Of a DNA stretch of 64,000 bases, positions 59,601 to 64,000 are shown piece by piece. The notes under the pieces were generated by a model. That model saw only the letters and a list, made by a program, of their open reading frames with translations. It was not told the origin of the DNA and did no database searches. The stretch is from Ascidiimonas sp046199005. Its GTDB lineage: Bacteria; Bacteroidota; Bacteroidia; Flavobacteriales; Flavobacteriaceae. The stretch is taken from the NCBI GenBank assembly GCA_046199005.1, contig CP176050.1:4340001-4404000 (forward strand), read 5' to 3'. The stretch's first letter is position 1. Every line of letters begins with the position of its first letter. Made by a program: the position numbers and the translations under genes.

Positions 59601-62600
59601 TAGAATCTATCCCGTAGCTTTCCAGTGGCTCTTCGGCATCTACTCTATTTGGGGATAGTTTGATCATCTCACCAAATAGTAATTTTAACTGATGTACCGT
59701 CTTTTCGTAAAGTACTTCTGTATTAATTTGATCTTGTTGTGGTTGTGGTTGGGATTTTTGTTCTGATATTTTTTTCTCAACCCGGATACCACGCATGTAT
59801 TGTTTGATCATGTTAGGGTGTCCTTCGGCTACAACAACCTGAGACTCTCCTGAAGCCAATCCCTGATAAAAGGCATTTATACCCGAAGTAGTTTCCATGG
59901 GGAGCATACCGGTGTTGGATTCAATCATTTCCAGTGTTGCACTATCAACATGCATTCCTCCATCATTCCATAGTGGCCAATCGATTGCGAGGGTTTTTCC
60001 GTGACGTTTCTGTTGTTTGAAAAGTTCATTTCGATACATTGCGAAAGCATCCATAAATGCATTTGCGGTTGCATAATCTCCTTGCCCAACATTCCCCATA
60101 GACCCGGCAATAGAAGAAAAAAGCACAAAGAAGTCTAAATCAAGAGATTTGGTAGCTTCGTCCAAATTGATAAGACCCTTGACTTTAGGAGTGAGTACCT
60201 GCTTGAATTCTTCTCCTGTTTTTTTAATGATATAATTATCCCTTAGGATCCCTGCACTGTGAAGTATCCCGTTTAGTTTGCCTAAATCATTTTGAATTTC
60301 CTGAACCAGCTCTTGAAGAGCAGTTAGATCTGAAACATCAATAGACTTATAGATTATTTTGGCTCCAAGATTTTCAAGTTCTTTTATTTGAGCGGTTTTC
60401 GATGCATTCAATTCCGAACGACCAGTAAGGATTAGGGTGACTACCTGATTTCTACTTGCAATTTCTCTGGCAAAGATCTTACCTAAACCTCCTGTACCTC
60501 CTGTGATCAGATAAACTCCATTTTCTTTCCAGGGAAGGTCGTTCACTTCGTGAGTCTTGGAGATTTCCTCAAATGCACGTACTAAACGCTTATCGTTTTC
60601 ATACCTGACATAAGCATTTCCCGGATGCTGACGGTTCTTTTTAAGTATGCGCTCTAAATCTGCCTGAGTTGTTTTTGTTTCAATGGCAATAATCTGCCCG
60701 GAGAGTTTAGGATTTTCTAATTCCATCGTCTTCAGCAGTCCCGATAATCCCGCAAAAATTCTTTCGTCTCCTTCAGCTGGAATAATTATCTGAAATAAGG
60801 TATTCTGTCTTGTTTTATTATTTAGGGTTTGTTGAATTCCCGCCAATAATCCCAATGCATAATCACTGTACTGACCCTCCAGAGTTGCGCTTTCTGACTC
60901 GAGAAAATGTATAGCATTTGTATTGAGTTTACTACTTTCTAAATGGTGTAGCTGCTTTACTCCACATATGAATATATTCGTATTCATCTTTTCAGCTTCT
61001 CCATTCTCTAAGTCTGTGTTCTTTTCTTTCCAAGAAGGTTTGTAAAGTAAAGTTCTTTTTTTCTCGGATCGTTGTTCTTGAGATGCTTCCAGACCAAGAA
61101 TAGACAATCCGTCAATTTTAACGCAAACCTTTCCAGATTCATCACAAAGTTCAATATCAAATTTTTGAGTAACATCTGTACCTGCAAGCGTCACCGATAC
61201 CCACATAGTGCTGGTACAAGTTCCGGTAACAGTTAACTTATCTATTTTTGAAGGAAAAGAAGCTACTGCATCGTTATTGTCTAAAGATTTCCATTGCAAT
61301 ACCATACAAGATTGTATAGCTGCTTCTAACAGCGCAGGATTCACAATAAACTCAATATCGTTTGAGTGTAATGAAGTTAACTTCACGCTGGCAAGTGCCT
61401 GATTTGTCCCAATGTGAACTCTCTCAATGACATGAAAAGAAGTGCCATACTCTATTCCCGTCGACTTAAATCGATCGTAGCATTCCTCTCCTGTCAAAAC
61501 CTCCTTTGTAAGCTTTTCTTGCAATTCTTCCAGATAGAGAAAGGACGTGTCTGCATCGGTACTAATATTGGCTTTTCCTTGATTGTATATCAAGACTTCT
61601 TCACTATCTACAGAATAAACTTCATAAGCTATTTTGCTACTTCCGGTAGTAAAAACATCAAGATGTAAATCTTTTGGGAAATTTTGTAATGCTTCCGGTC
61701 GTCCCCACACTACATCTTCTAATTCTATTGACAAGGAAGTCTTTTCTTCATTATCTGAAGATTTAGCAATAGCTGTTAAAGCCATCTCCAGGTATAAAGA
61801 ACCTGCAAATATTGTTTCGTCTTTAAAACGATAGTTCTCCAGAAAAAATTCCTCTCCACTGAATGTAGAACTAAAGCGTTGTCTTTCTAGTGTGGAAGTA
61901 TTGCGATGTACTAAAGGATGTAATTTTTGAGATTCGGAAACCGTATCACGAGTGTTAAAATTCACTTCGATCCAGTAATTCTCTTTGGCAAATGGATAAA
62001 GAGGTAAACTTATTCTCTGCGGCAAGCTTGCTTCCTCATAAAGAAGGGTCCAGTCCACATCAACTCCTTTAATCCATAATTGGGCAAGACTTCTTGGCTC
62101 TTTTTCCCTTAATACAGTTTCTATATATGATTTTCCTGCACTCCCTTCGAGTAGAAAATCCAGCTTATCTTTTTTGATATTACCCGTAAAAAGACCCTCA
62201 TCTTTTCCTTCATGGTAAGAGGCTAATTTTGATTTTAACTCTGTTAGATCTTCTGCTATAAAGGCTAACCGTTCCTCCATAGATTCACGACCTACCTGCA
62301 ATGTATAGGCTACATCATGAAGTTTCAACTCTTGATTTCTTTCAAGATAACGATGTAGGTTTATCACCTGTTCTTCCAGTCGTTGTTTGTTTTTCGCAGA
62401 TAAAACAACTATTGCAGGACCTGAGTTTTCATTCTTAGGTCTTTCAGGAGCAATATACTCTTCTATAACAATATGTGCATTTGAGCCTCCGGCTCCAAAT
62501 GAAGAGATCCCGGCAATTCTTGGATATTCTTTCTCTTCCCCGTTATCGTATTTGACCACGGGTCGTTTCCATGCCGCAATTTTTTGTTGTACAACGAACG

Positions 62601-64000
62601 GTGTTTTCTTGAAATCGATATTTGGGTTTAATTCTTCTGCATGAAGTGTTGGCACCAGGGTTTGATGCTTCATTTGAAGAAGAATCTTCGTCACTCCTGC
62701 TATTCCGGCTGCTGCTTCCAGATGACCAATATTGGATTTGGAAGAACCAATGGCACAAAATTCGGTGTCCTTTGTATCTTGTTCAAATGCCTGACGTAAT
62801 CCGGTGATCTCAATGGGATCTCCTAACGCTGTCCCGGTACCATGTGCTTCAATGAAGCTTACTGAACGAGCATCAACACCCGCTCTATCAAGTGCTGAAC
62901 GAACCAACGCACCTTGCGCTTTCGGATTAGGAACGGTGTATCCATTGGTTTTTCCTCCATGATTAACACTTGTCCCTTTGATGACTGCTCGAATCTCATC
63001 CTGATCTTCAATTGCCTTTGATAGCGGCTTTAACAAAACAACTCCCACGCCCTCTCCAGGTACAAAGCCATTACCTCCTGCGCCAAAGCTCTTACAAAGT
63101 CCGTCTGTAGATAACATTTGCAGACTGCTGAGATACTTGTAATCAGTAGGGTGCAGGTATAGATTTACGCCTCCGGCGATCGCCATATCGCATTCATTAC
63201 GACGTAGATGTTCGCAAGCTTCATGTATGGCCGTCAATGATGAGGAGCATTGCGTGTCAACAGGCATGCTAGGTCCATTAAAGTTGAAAATATAAGACAC
63301 GCGATTCGCCACTGAACAAAATGAAGTATGCGGGAACATTTGTTCATCCTGCTTTCTTATTTCCGGACCAAATAAATCAAAAGCTGCTTTGGTGATCCCA
63401 GCAAACACTCCTATATTACCGTTATATTTCGAAGCAATACGCTCTCTTGTATAACCGGCGTCCTCTAACAAATGCCAGCAAGACTGAAGAAAAAGTCGTT
63501 CCTGAGGATCCATATTTAGCGCCTCGCGTGGTGAAATATTAAAAAATAAAGGATCAAACTCGCTAAATCCTTCCAGAAAACCTCCCCATTTCCCATAGCT
63601 TTTACCTCGTGCAATAGCAGTCTCTTTATCTGACACATAAAAGTCTTCTAATGACCAGCGATCTTCGGGCACTACAGTAATACAATCTTTGCCCTCTTTT
63701 AGGTTTTCCCAGTATTTTTCAAGATTCTGAGCTTTAGGATAGCGACCCGTTACTCCAATGATCGCAATGGGTTCCTGCGTTCTGTCTTCGCTTACATAGA
63801 CTTCTCTTTTGGCGTTGGGAATTGACGATTTTATCGAAATCAACTCAGGAAATGCTTGAGTGGCGTCATGTCTATCAATCTTCTGAGTAGAAACTGAGAT
63901 CTCTGGTGTTTCTTGAAGTCCTGCCCACTCAGCGCAAATATTAGGATATTCTGCAACGAAATAAGTCGTTAATTCTCCTAGTGTTTGGTATTCAAAAAAT
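44629..64000 (-). CDS. Trans-AT PKS protein 1 (5' end outside window): four KS modules with cMT and triple ECH
   Basis: The frame stays open to the right edge (at least 6456 residues), so the TTG near 63843 is not the start; the edge lies in an upstream ACP (FFEYQTLGEL). Domains by base position: KS1 63775-62455 (DTQCSSS); inactive DH 61920-61100 (His to Tyr, Asp to Glu in LLEAAIQ); KR to 59800; ACP 59720-59480; KS2 59310-58000 (DTMCSSS); active DH 57420-56540; KR to 55180; C-methyltransferase 55150-53980 (EIGAGTGG near 54500); ACP 53880-53640; KS3 53460-52215 (DTACSAS); inactive DH 51660-50800; three crotonase domains 50470-49800, 49780-49130, 49080-48350; two beta-branching ACPs (Ser codons near 48130 and at 47809-47811); KS4 47505-46240 (DTACSSS); active DH 45660-44810 (RDHQVKLENEYYQKVLPG); docking tail (DEDVSLDDILEL). 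All KSs keep HGTGT and KSNIGH. Confidence 0.93.
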   Translation of the reverse strand, partial: FFEYQTLGELTTYFVAEYPNICAEWAGLQETPEISVSTQKIDRHDATQAFPELISIKSSIPNAKREVYVSEDRTQEPIAIIGVTGRYPKAQNLEKYWENLKEGKDCITVVPEDRWSLEDFYVSDKETAIARGKSYGKWGGFLEGFSEFDPLFFNISPREALNMDPQERLFLQSCWHLLEDAGYTRERIASKYNGNIGVFAGITKAAFDLFGPEIRKQDEQMFPHTSFCSVANRVSYIFNFNGPSMPVDTQCSSSLTAIHEACEHLRRNECDMAIAGGVNLYLHPTDYKYLSSLQMLSTDGLCKSFGAGGNGFVPGEGVGVVLLKPLSKAIEDQDEIRAVIKGTSVNHGGKTNGYTVPNPKAQGALVRSALDRAGVDARSVSFIEAHGTGTALGDPIEITGLRQAFEQDTKDTEFCAIGSSKSNIGHLEAAAGIAGVTKILLQMKHQTLVPTLHAEELNPNIDFKKTPFVVQQKIAAWKRPVVKYDNGEEKEYPRIAGISSFGAGGSNAHIVIEEYIAPERPKNENSGPAIVVLSAKNKQRLEEQVINLHRYLERNQELKLHDVAYTLQVGRESMEERLAFIAEDLTELKSKLASYHEGKDEGLFTGNIKKDKLDFLLEGSAGKSYIETVLREKEPRSLAQLWIKGVDVDWTLLYEEASLPQRISLPLYPFAKENYWIEVNFNTRDTVSESQKLHPLVHRNTSTLERQRFSSTFSGEEFFLENYRFKDETIFAGSLYLEMALTAIAKSSDNEEKTSLSIELEDVVWGRPEALQNFPKDLHLDVFTTGSSKIAYEVYSVDSEEVLIYNQGKANISTDADTSFLYLEELQEKLTKEVLTGEECYDRFKSTGIEYGTSFHVIERVHIGTNQALASVKLTSLHSNDIEFIVNPALLEAAIQSCMVLQWKSLDNNDAVASFPSKIDKLTVTGTCTSTMWVSVTLAGTDVTQKFDIELCDESGKVCVKIDGLSILGLEASQEQRSEKKRTLLYKPSWKEKNTDLENGEAEKMNTNIFICGVKQLHHLESSKLNTNAIHFLESESATLEGQYSDYALGLLAGIQQTLNNKTRQNTLFQIIIPAEGDERIFAGLSGLLKTMELENPKLSGQIIAIETKTTQADLERILKKNRQHPGNAYVRYENDKRLVRAFEEISKTHEVNDLPWKENGVYLITGGTGGLGKIFAREIASRNQVVTLILTGRSELNASKTAQIKELENLGAKIIYKSIDVSDLTALQELVQEIQNDLGKLNGILHSAGILRDNYIIKKTGEEFKQVLTPKVKGLINLDEATKSLDLDFFVLFSSIAGSMGNVGQGDYATANAFMDAFAMYRNELFKQQKRHGKTLAIDWPLWNDGGMHVDSATLEMIESNTGMLPMETTSGINAFYQGLASGESQVVVAEGHPNMIKQYMRGIRVEKKISEQKSQPQPQQDQINTEVLYEKTVHQLKLLFGEMIKLSPNRVDAEEPLESYGIDSIMITHLNQKLERIFSQISKTLFFEYQTLNELAGYFVNDYPAECAAWTGLNKETITIRKPINSKTIDQGKFSELVSLRSEKGKTRISTANTIQYDKEDPIAIIGVSGRYPKANDLEQYWENLKSGKDCIGIVPEDRWSLDGFFHPDKEEAVAEGMSYSKWGGFLEGFSEFDPLFFNISPREALSMDPQERVFLQSCWHLLENAGYTRERIAMQHKGNVGVFAGITKTGFDLYGPDLWRKGEHMYPHTSFSSVANRVSYILNLNGPSMPIDTMCSSSLTAIHEACEHLYQNECEMAIAGGVNLYLHPSGFVHLCAQQMLSTDGRCKSFGKGGNGYVPGEGVGVVLLKRLSKAIEDNDHIRAVIRSTSVNHGGKTNGYTVPNPKAQGALVRSALDKAGIDARKVSYIEAHGTGTALGDPIEITGLRQAFEEDTQETQFCALGSAKSNIGHLEAAAGIAGVTKILLQMKHQTLAPSLHAKELNPNIDFTKTPFVLQQEAGIWKRPVIENSRGEKKEYPRIAGISSFGAGGSNAHIILEEYVPDNKKGYNAPEKDVVIPLSARTKSQLREQALNLLDFIERHEEEKSGLQSQELDLHAIAYTLQIGREAMDERLGFIVQSISELKEKLSQYVDNRNDIDGLYEGNKNHSDKTLNFFNKETEFQQTIESWISNKKFTNLLLLWVNGMQLDWNKFYEKEKPVILDLPTYPFARDTYWIAEENYQINTSDNGIPAQETLTIHPLLHRNTSNLSKQSFSSVFSGKEFFLKDHEVADKFVLPGVAYLEIARAAIQESLPVKLDDHKIEIQNIFWLRPLVVDQKSEIEIVLIPEDNEVLTFEISTKKSEEEIELNCQGEVKYLPVDENHKLDIETLKKEASSTVSSARLYDFFEKTGVTYGNAFKGITEYYVSEEYTVAKLSLPESVGSTQENFVLHPSIMDSALQSSIGLAVDLNKRSEQALLPYSLEKIQVFSGTQKEMFSYVRYSPDYRPGNEIKKFDITVCDSQGNICIEISGFSARSLKQVDGVQTELPVKDQFDAGVHYLAPVWNLCTFPTSEKPQESSSAKILLVGSKDNGLLWLKKSFPGAAYMEIKPTATIEEISEKLKEAPFDELVWIAPDAYADIEDNKMIQQAIDQQEEGVMAVYRIIKSLLKLGYADKVLSWTIITNKTQQVSNDEEIKFTHASIFGLVGSLAKEYSHWKLRLLDVDSLQDVSASSCLSLPCDKDGNGLARREGEWFQQEFARFSSGVTTKTLYKQKGTYVVIGGAGGLGEIWTRYMIETYQAQVIWIGRKELNLDIEAKIEANQVSGIRPVYVSADATKKESLQKAYQQIKDEYPVINGVIHSAIVLKDKSLMAMDEARFKESLSAKVDISINIENVFGNQDLDFILFFSSLTSFSKAAGQSNYAAGCTFKDSFAQYLQHSKHYAIKTMNWGYWGNVGIVTDQFYKDRMEQGGIGSIEPSEGLKALETLMSSQLHQMGLIKITKEEGITNSYLTITENLKHYSNTNELDLTEIKKSLKTQDSNEQLEKLEQAQTPKEMEVLAAEILIATLSDLGLFEKEKNKVSDIETRNKPANFYEKWLNASISYLKLHSYLTEDIRIKGSKKELNQIWNEWDNEKKKWNSNANWKAQVVLLETCLKGIPAILKGEQLATNIIFPEASLHLVEGVYKGSYLADYFNQVLVSTLETSIKERIKNDKNREIRILEIGAGTGGTTAKVLPMLKQFGGVIEEYCYTDLSKAFLIHAEENYQPDFPKLTTAIFDVSKPVDIQSVEKERYDFVIATDVLHATSNIRQTLRNSKAVLRDKGIILLNEMSTWTLFTHLTFGLLEGWWLYEDEQLRLPGSPGLNPEKWEKALTDVGFKSVVFPIERAHNFGHQVVAAQSDGKVLQKIVRKEATKPPRELKKPEATPVIQKVPVTSKSQSSLRDQSIVFFQDLVAKTLKMKPHQIEPGTSLEDYGLDSIMVVQLTNQFRKVFPDITSTLFFEERTVNGLVDYFLEYKKEALEETVLEEEIVETIIEEQSTKPVLAKDSSKTFEILKRSAKASYLKKQIETPVNSNMDIAVIGLSGRYPKSENINEFWKNLLNGENCITEIPKDRWNWEEYYDSEKGKSGKIYTKWGGFLSDIDKFDPLFFRISPKDAKKLDPQERIFIETCYHAIEDAGYTPENLADFDKVGVFAGIMNGRYTPQPLHYSVANRVSYTFNFQGPSMAVDTACSASLTAIHLALESIKNGTCECAIAGGVNVIIDPEHYIELSAMTMLSSGNQCKAFGNNADGFVDSEGVGAVILKPLHKAEADGDHIYGVIKGSAVNAGGKTNGYTVPNPKAQAALVTKALENAKLSKEHLSYIEAHGTGTSLGDPIEISALSRALKTDEGATGLCAIGSVKSNIGHCESASGVAGLTKVLLQLKHKTLVPSINAEVTNPEIDFARTPFKLQRNAEKWEQPLRKVNGLEQKLPLIAGISSFGAGGANAHVIVSEYEGVLDTRVSMNRVAILLSARTSEQLQQKAEDLLDFVIEQESSGISIDLPSMGYTLQVGREAMEERLGLVVTSMSDLQNKLREYLLAPSQAAGVFRDQVKRHKESVLAFSSSASELARVDSWLQTQDYAALIGWWVKGLDIDWSALYGSEKPLRMSLPTYPFARERYWLAADQRGRNVSTSTGRSVLHPLVHSNTSDLTQIGYSTHLSGTEALIKDYRFGKNGSAVPGLPLISSLEMARVSLERSLPLKDADKHVLTLHDIRFGCFIELDRARTIGIALFAQGSGAASYEVYSEQDGQEKIYSQGEALYQELPTPSILDIDALKGQMTGGGIDANKFYEQLSKGAVQYGSSYRGVQALYRGSGGLLAQLSLPQEVTHEQEEYQLHPVLLESVLQAATGLLVDLEAFPDAAVLPESIAEVQLHSRCTTEMYGWIRPSKHQGASSRYALDIDLCDGQGQVCVALKGVTYQQGESAVPVSANHVARTIEKPLKVAAVAKEQAPREVLFTPRLLGTSPATTTTATIKGTLQKPTDVSLATPEPLAQELLETGAIGKAQVYLTSHSDVSLPQAPAVTASAQVRLYSEGDGIYSLRLTGEALPELSSTVLMGQLLGALDAAREATDGKVLVIYGTPSHFLQGGVQAHHQGIDHGLYQALIRFPYPVIASMQGDAHGAGLLVGTMCDFMICAEESKYGYSRPEEDLYADPSVRALLDERFGSVFTRDLLQNSVKAVHGYSGVELKTKGFTFPVVARGSVEAYAATLAKNLSKKSATALRLLKQHLSRHLAEKVASLKVVTHTSKKTAAKITTEGLPKASSFTLKTADHTLIIEISKLKGGKAMAKLLKELSSLFTALDKMTAHTVLIITSETSGFLPESMTVEDTLAFTGLLQDCKHSLIGVLDTGAAGKGWLVSQYLDAVIYTEQGSYHAAGLIGESSELSRIATAVFAQHLGMYISKEVLLLHKSYTGSELKARHGGLTVVKGSEAMHSALDLAATWQEQPVEVLQANKAATMAQFKAKLGSLPEWNQGSGESPTEKDRRKPGVIELQSEVVKATLHAGGIVEVRLEDREARNMFTDAFIAGVSEVFAHIAGEAHYKVVVLTGYDNYFASGGTREGLLSIQEGKSKFTDTKIYQLAMECKLPVIAAMQGHGIGGGWSLGMFADFILFSKERKYVSPYMTYGFTPGAGATFIFPERMGYDLARETMLTGDEYSGVTFAERGTHLPVLGKDEVVTTAMEIAQQLAIYSREDLMAIKHQYTYHLIPKIEPTYELELAMHEKTFVKDEEALERIESNFVRKSTDDEKPVIHSDSKLNGSSNGMIKTQLDVNEVLISIKNYLAEELHMQAENIDEDIEFVNLGMDSITGVTWVRKINDRFHTKIEATKVYSYPTLNEFSKYIKEEAEKVMVVENVEFVEPVNVTEEYSEEVIKTTIDQTEVLNVIKVFLAEELHMEAADIEEDVEFVNLGMDSITGVTWVRKINDRFHTKIEATKVYSYPTLNEFSKYIKEKAEEAGGYKTVKLKEVKRVDTSTQHVALPKLASKTDFVLDTLTSWRKTKSKPDSKARSKNHEGSRIAVIGVAGQFPKAKNIEAFWNNIAKGKNCISEVPEERWDNDLYYQQGEPMPGKTNSKWMGSLEDYDKFDPLFFNLSPVEAESMDPQQRLFLQSCWHGIEDAGYNTKQLSGSKCGVFVGCGSGDYHHLSNEHRLSAQGFTGGSTSILAARISYFLNLQGPCLSIDTACSSSLVAIATACDNLLSGNCDFALAGGVGVMATPSTHIMTAQSGMLSKDGKCYTFDQRANGFVPGEAVGVVMLKRLEDAEKDNDRIYGVIEGWGVNQDGKTNGITAPNATSQAGLEKEVYEKFGIDPNQIQLIEAHGTGTKLGDPIEVDALKQSFKKFTDNKEYCALGSVKSNIGHCMWAAGIAGFIKLIMSLKYKKLPPTINFEKLNEHIDLKDSPFFVNKKLQDWDIETNEKRHAAISSFGFSGTNAHLVLGEYSTSLSETVSSSKNPPDQYLIPLSAKNDKQLRVKAIELLQFLDNEGRNAKIQDLAYTLQIGREPMDVRLGFSIDDLEELKEKLKDFVNEKSNSGIYLGVIHENKHEIRLLKQDEDLRETVISKCIEKNKLSRLLELWVKGLEFDWDQLYTNNKPKRISLPLYPFAKERYWLEAKDPFIISYQNTTVGTSTEKLHPLLHKNTSDFSQQAFSSVFTGGEFFLRDHQVKLENEYYQKVLPGVAYLEMVREAISLSLPANSESAVIEIQDIMWTNPVVVDDPKEVSVVLFESEDGNEIDFEIKSRDESKRDGEEVINFSGQASYNDVTIVARHDLRALEKRTTKNVMKAPELYEIFMKSGLIYGPAHQGISSLHFGEGELLARLRKPSVLRSGEDIENFVLHPSLMDSALQATVGLITDLNDLPKKPSVPFLLETLRVVSPCQNDMVVWIRYSKDFHPTDKTIKLDIDLCDTEGNICIQIIGLVTRTYKTQNITSKPATFESSNYFQNGNGAFNERYHQEIIKRYLDEDVSLDDILELV
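47700..47895. repeat. Tandem beta-branching ACP unit 2 of PKS protein 1
   Basis: Repeats 48021-48216 at an offset of 321 bases. It encodes NLGMDSITGVTW with the Ser codon at 47809-47811 and the Trp codon at 47791-47793, exactly six codons apart. Confidence 0.85.
48021..48216. repeat. Tandem beta-branching ACP unit 1 of PKS protein 1
   Basis: Partner of 47700-47895, directly after the third crotonase domain in the reading direction. The two units are identical over the core NLGMDSITGVTW and the following helix. Confidence 0.85.
48440..52271. repeat. Long near-identical repeat, copy B (in PKS protein 1)
   Basis: Direct-repeat partner of 37726-41557, in the same orientation and reading frame. 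The left border falls in the last ~50 codons of the third crotonase domain and the right border in the C-terminal part of KS3. Differences from copy A are scattered single bases, for example around the third ECH oxyanion segment, where this copy reads GIGGGWSLG and copy A reads GIGAGWCLG. Confidence 0.92.

Noticed and set aside
1..64000. tRNA, rRNA, CRISPR arrays, trans-acting enoyl reductase and integrated AT domains
   Set aside because: I looked for them and found no supporting sequence in the window.

Overview
The window is AT-rich DNA from a member of the Bacteroidota, most likely a marine-type flavobacterium (Flavobacteriaceae). Signs of this are two proteins with C-terminal type IX secretion (T9SS) sorting domains (YPNPT...G start, basic tail), a small peptide with the lysine-rich GG leader typical of Bacteroidota RiPP precursors, almost no Shine-Dalgarno sequences, and a few TAnnTTTG-type -7 promoter boxes. 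The genus cannot be fixed from sequence alone.

Bases 1-7100 hold ordinary or accessory genes: the tail of a membrane-anchored protein, an SRPBCC/AHSA1-like protein, a membrane-bound AraC-type regulator, an orphan lanthipeptide-like precursor, a secreted solute-binding-like protein with a T9SS tail, a second T9SS cargo protein, a beta/gamma-crystallin lipoprotein and a sterol desaturase/fatty acid hydroxylase family enzyme.

From 7163 to the right edge every gene lies on the minus strand in one tightly packed array of more than 56 kb: a trans-acyltransferase polyketide synthase (trans-AT PKS) cluster. Transcription runs leftwards. The first gene is cut by the right edge. Five megasynthase genes come first (from 64000 to 17114), followed by a small outer-membrane beta-barrel protein, a complete beta-branching (HMG-CoA synthase) cassette (HMGS, ECH1, ECH2, donor ACP, decarboxylating KS), a stand-alone malonyl AT, a second AT-like protein that looks like an acyl hydrolase, a PksB-type metallo-hydrolase, a phosphoglycerate-mutase-like metalloenzyme and an Sfp-type phosphopantetheinyl transferase. 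A hairpin at 7163-7190 closes the array.

Assembly-line reading (minus strand, left-to-right in transcription): ...ACP | KS1-DH0-KR-ACP | KS2-DH-KR-cMT-ACP | KS3-DH0-ECH-ECH-ECH-ACP-ACP | KS4-DH // KR-ACP | KS5-DH0-ECH-ECH-ECH-ACP-ACP | KS6 // DH-KR-ACP | KS7-DH0-ACP // ACP | KS8-KR-ACP | KS9-DH // DH-KR-ACP | KS10 (end). // marks protein borders; each of the four interrupts a module. No AT is integrated and no thioesterase is present.

The most striking points are: two modules each carrying three crotonase-fold domains in a row; a 3.83 kb near-identical, visibly GC-richer block that carries them and occurs twice with no length difference; a strict alternation of beta-branching and DH-KR modules, which predicts a polyene with a methyl group every four carbons, the pattern of a carotenoid or retinoid but made by a PKS; a beta-branching ACP pair split over two proteins; and a line that ends on a bare KS.
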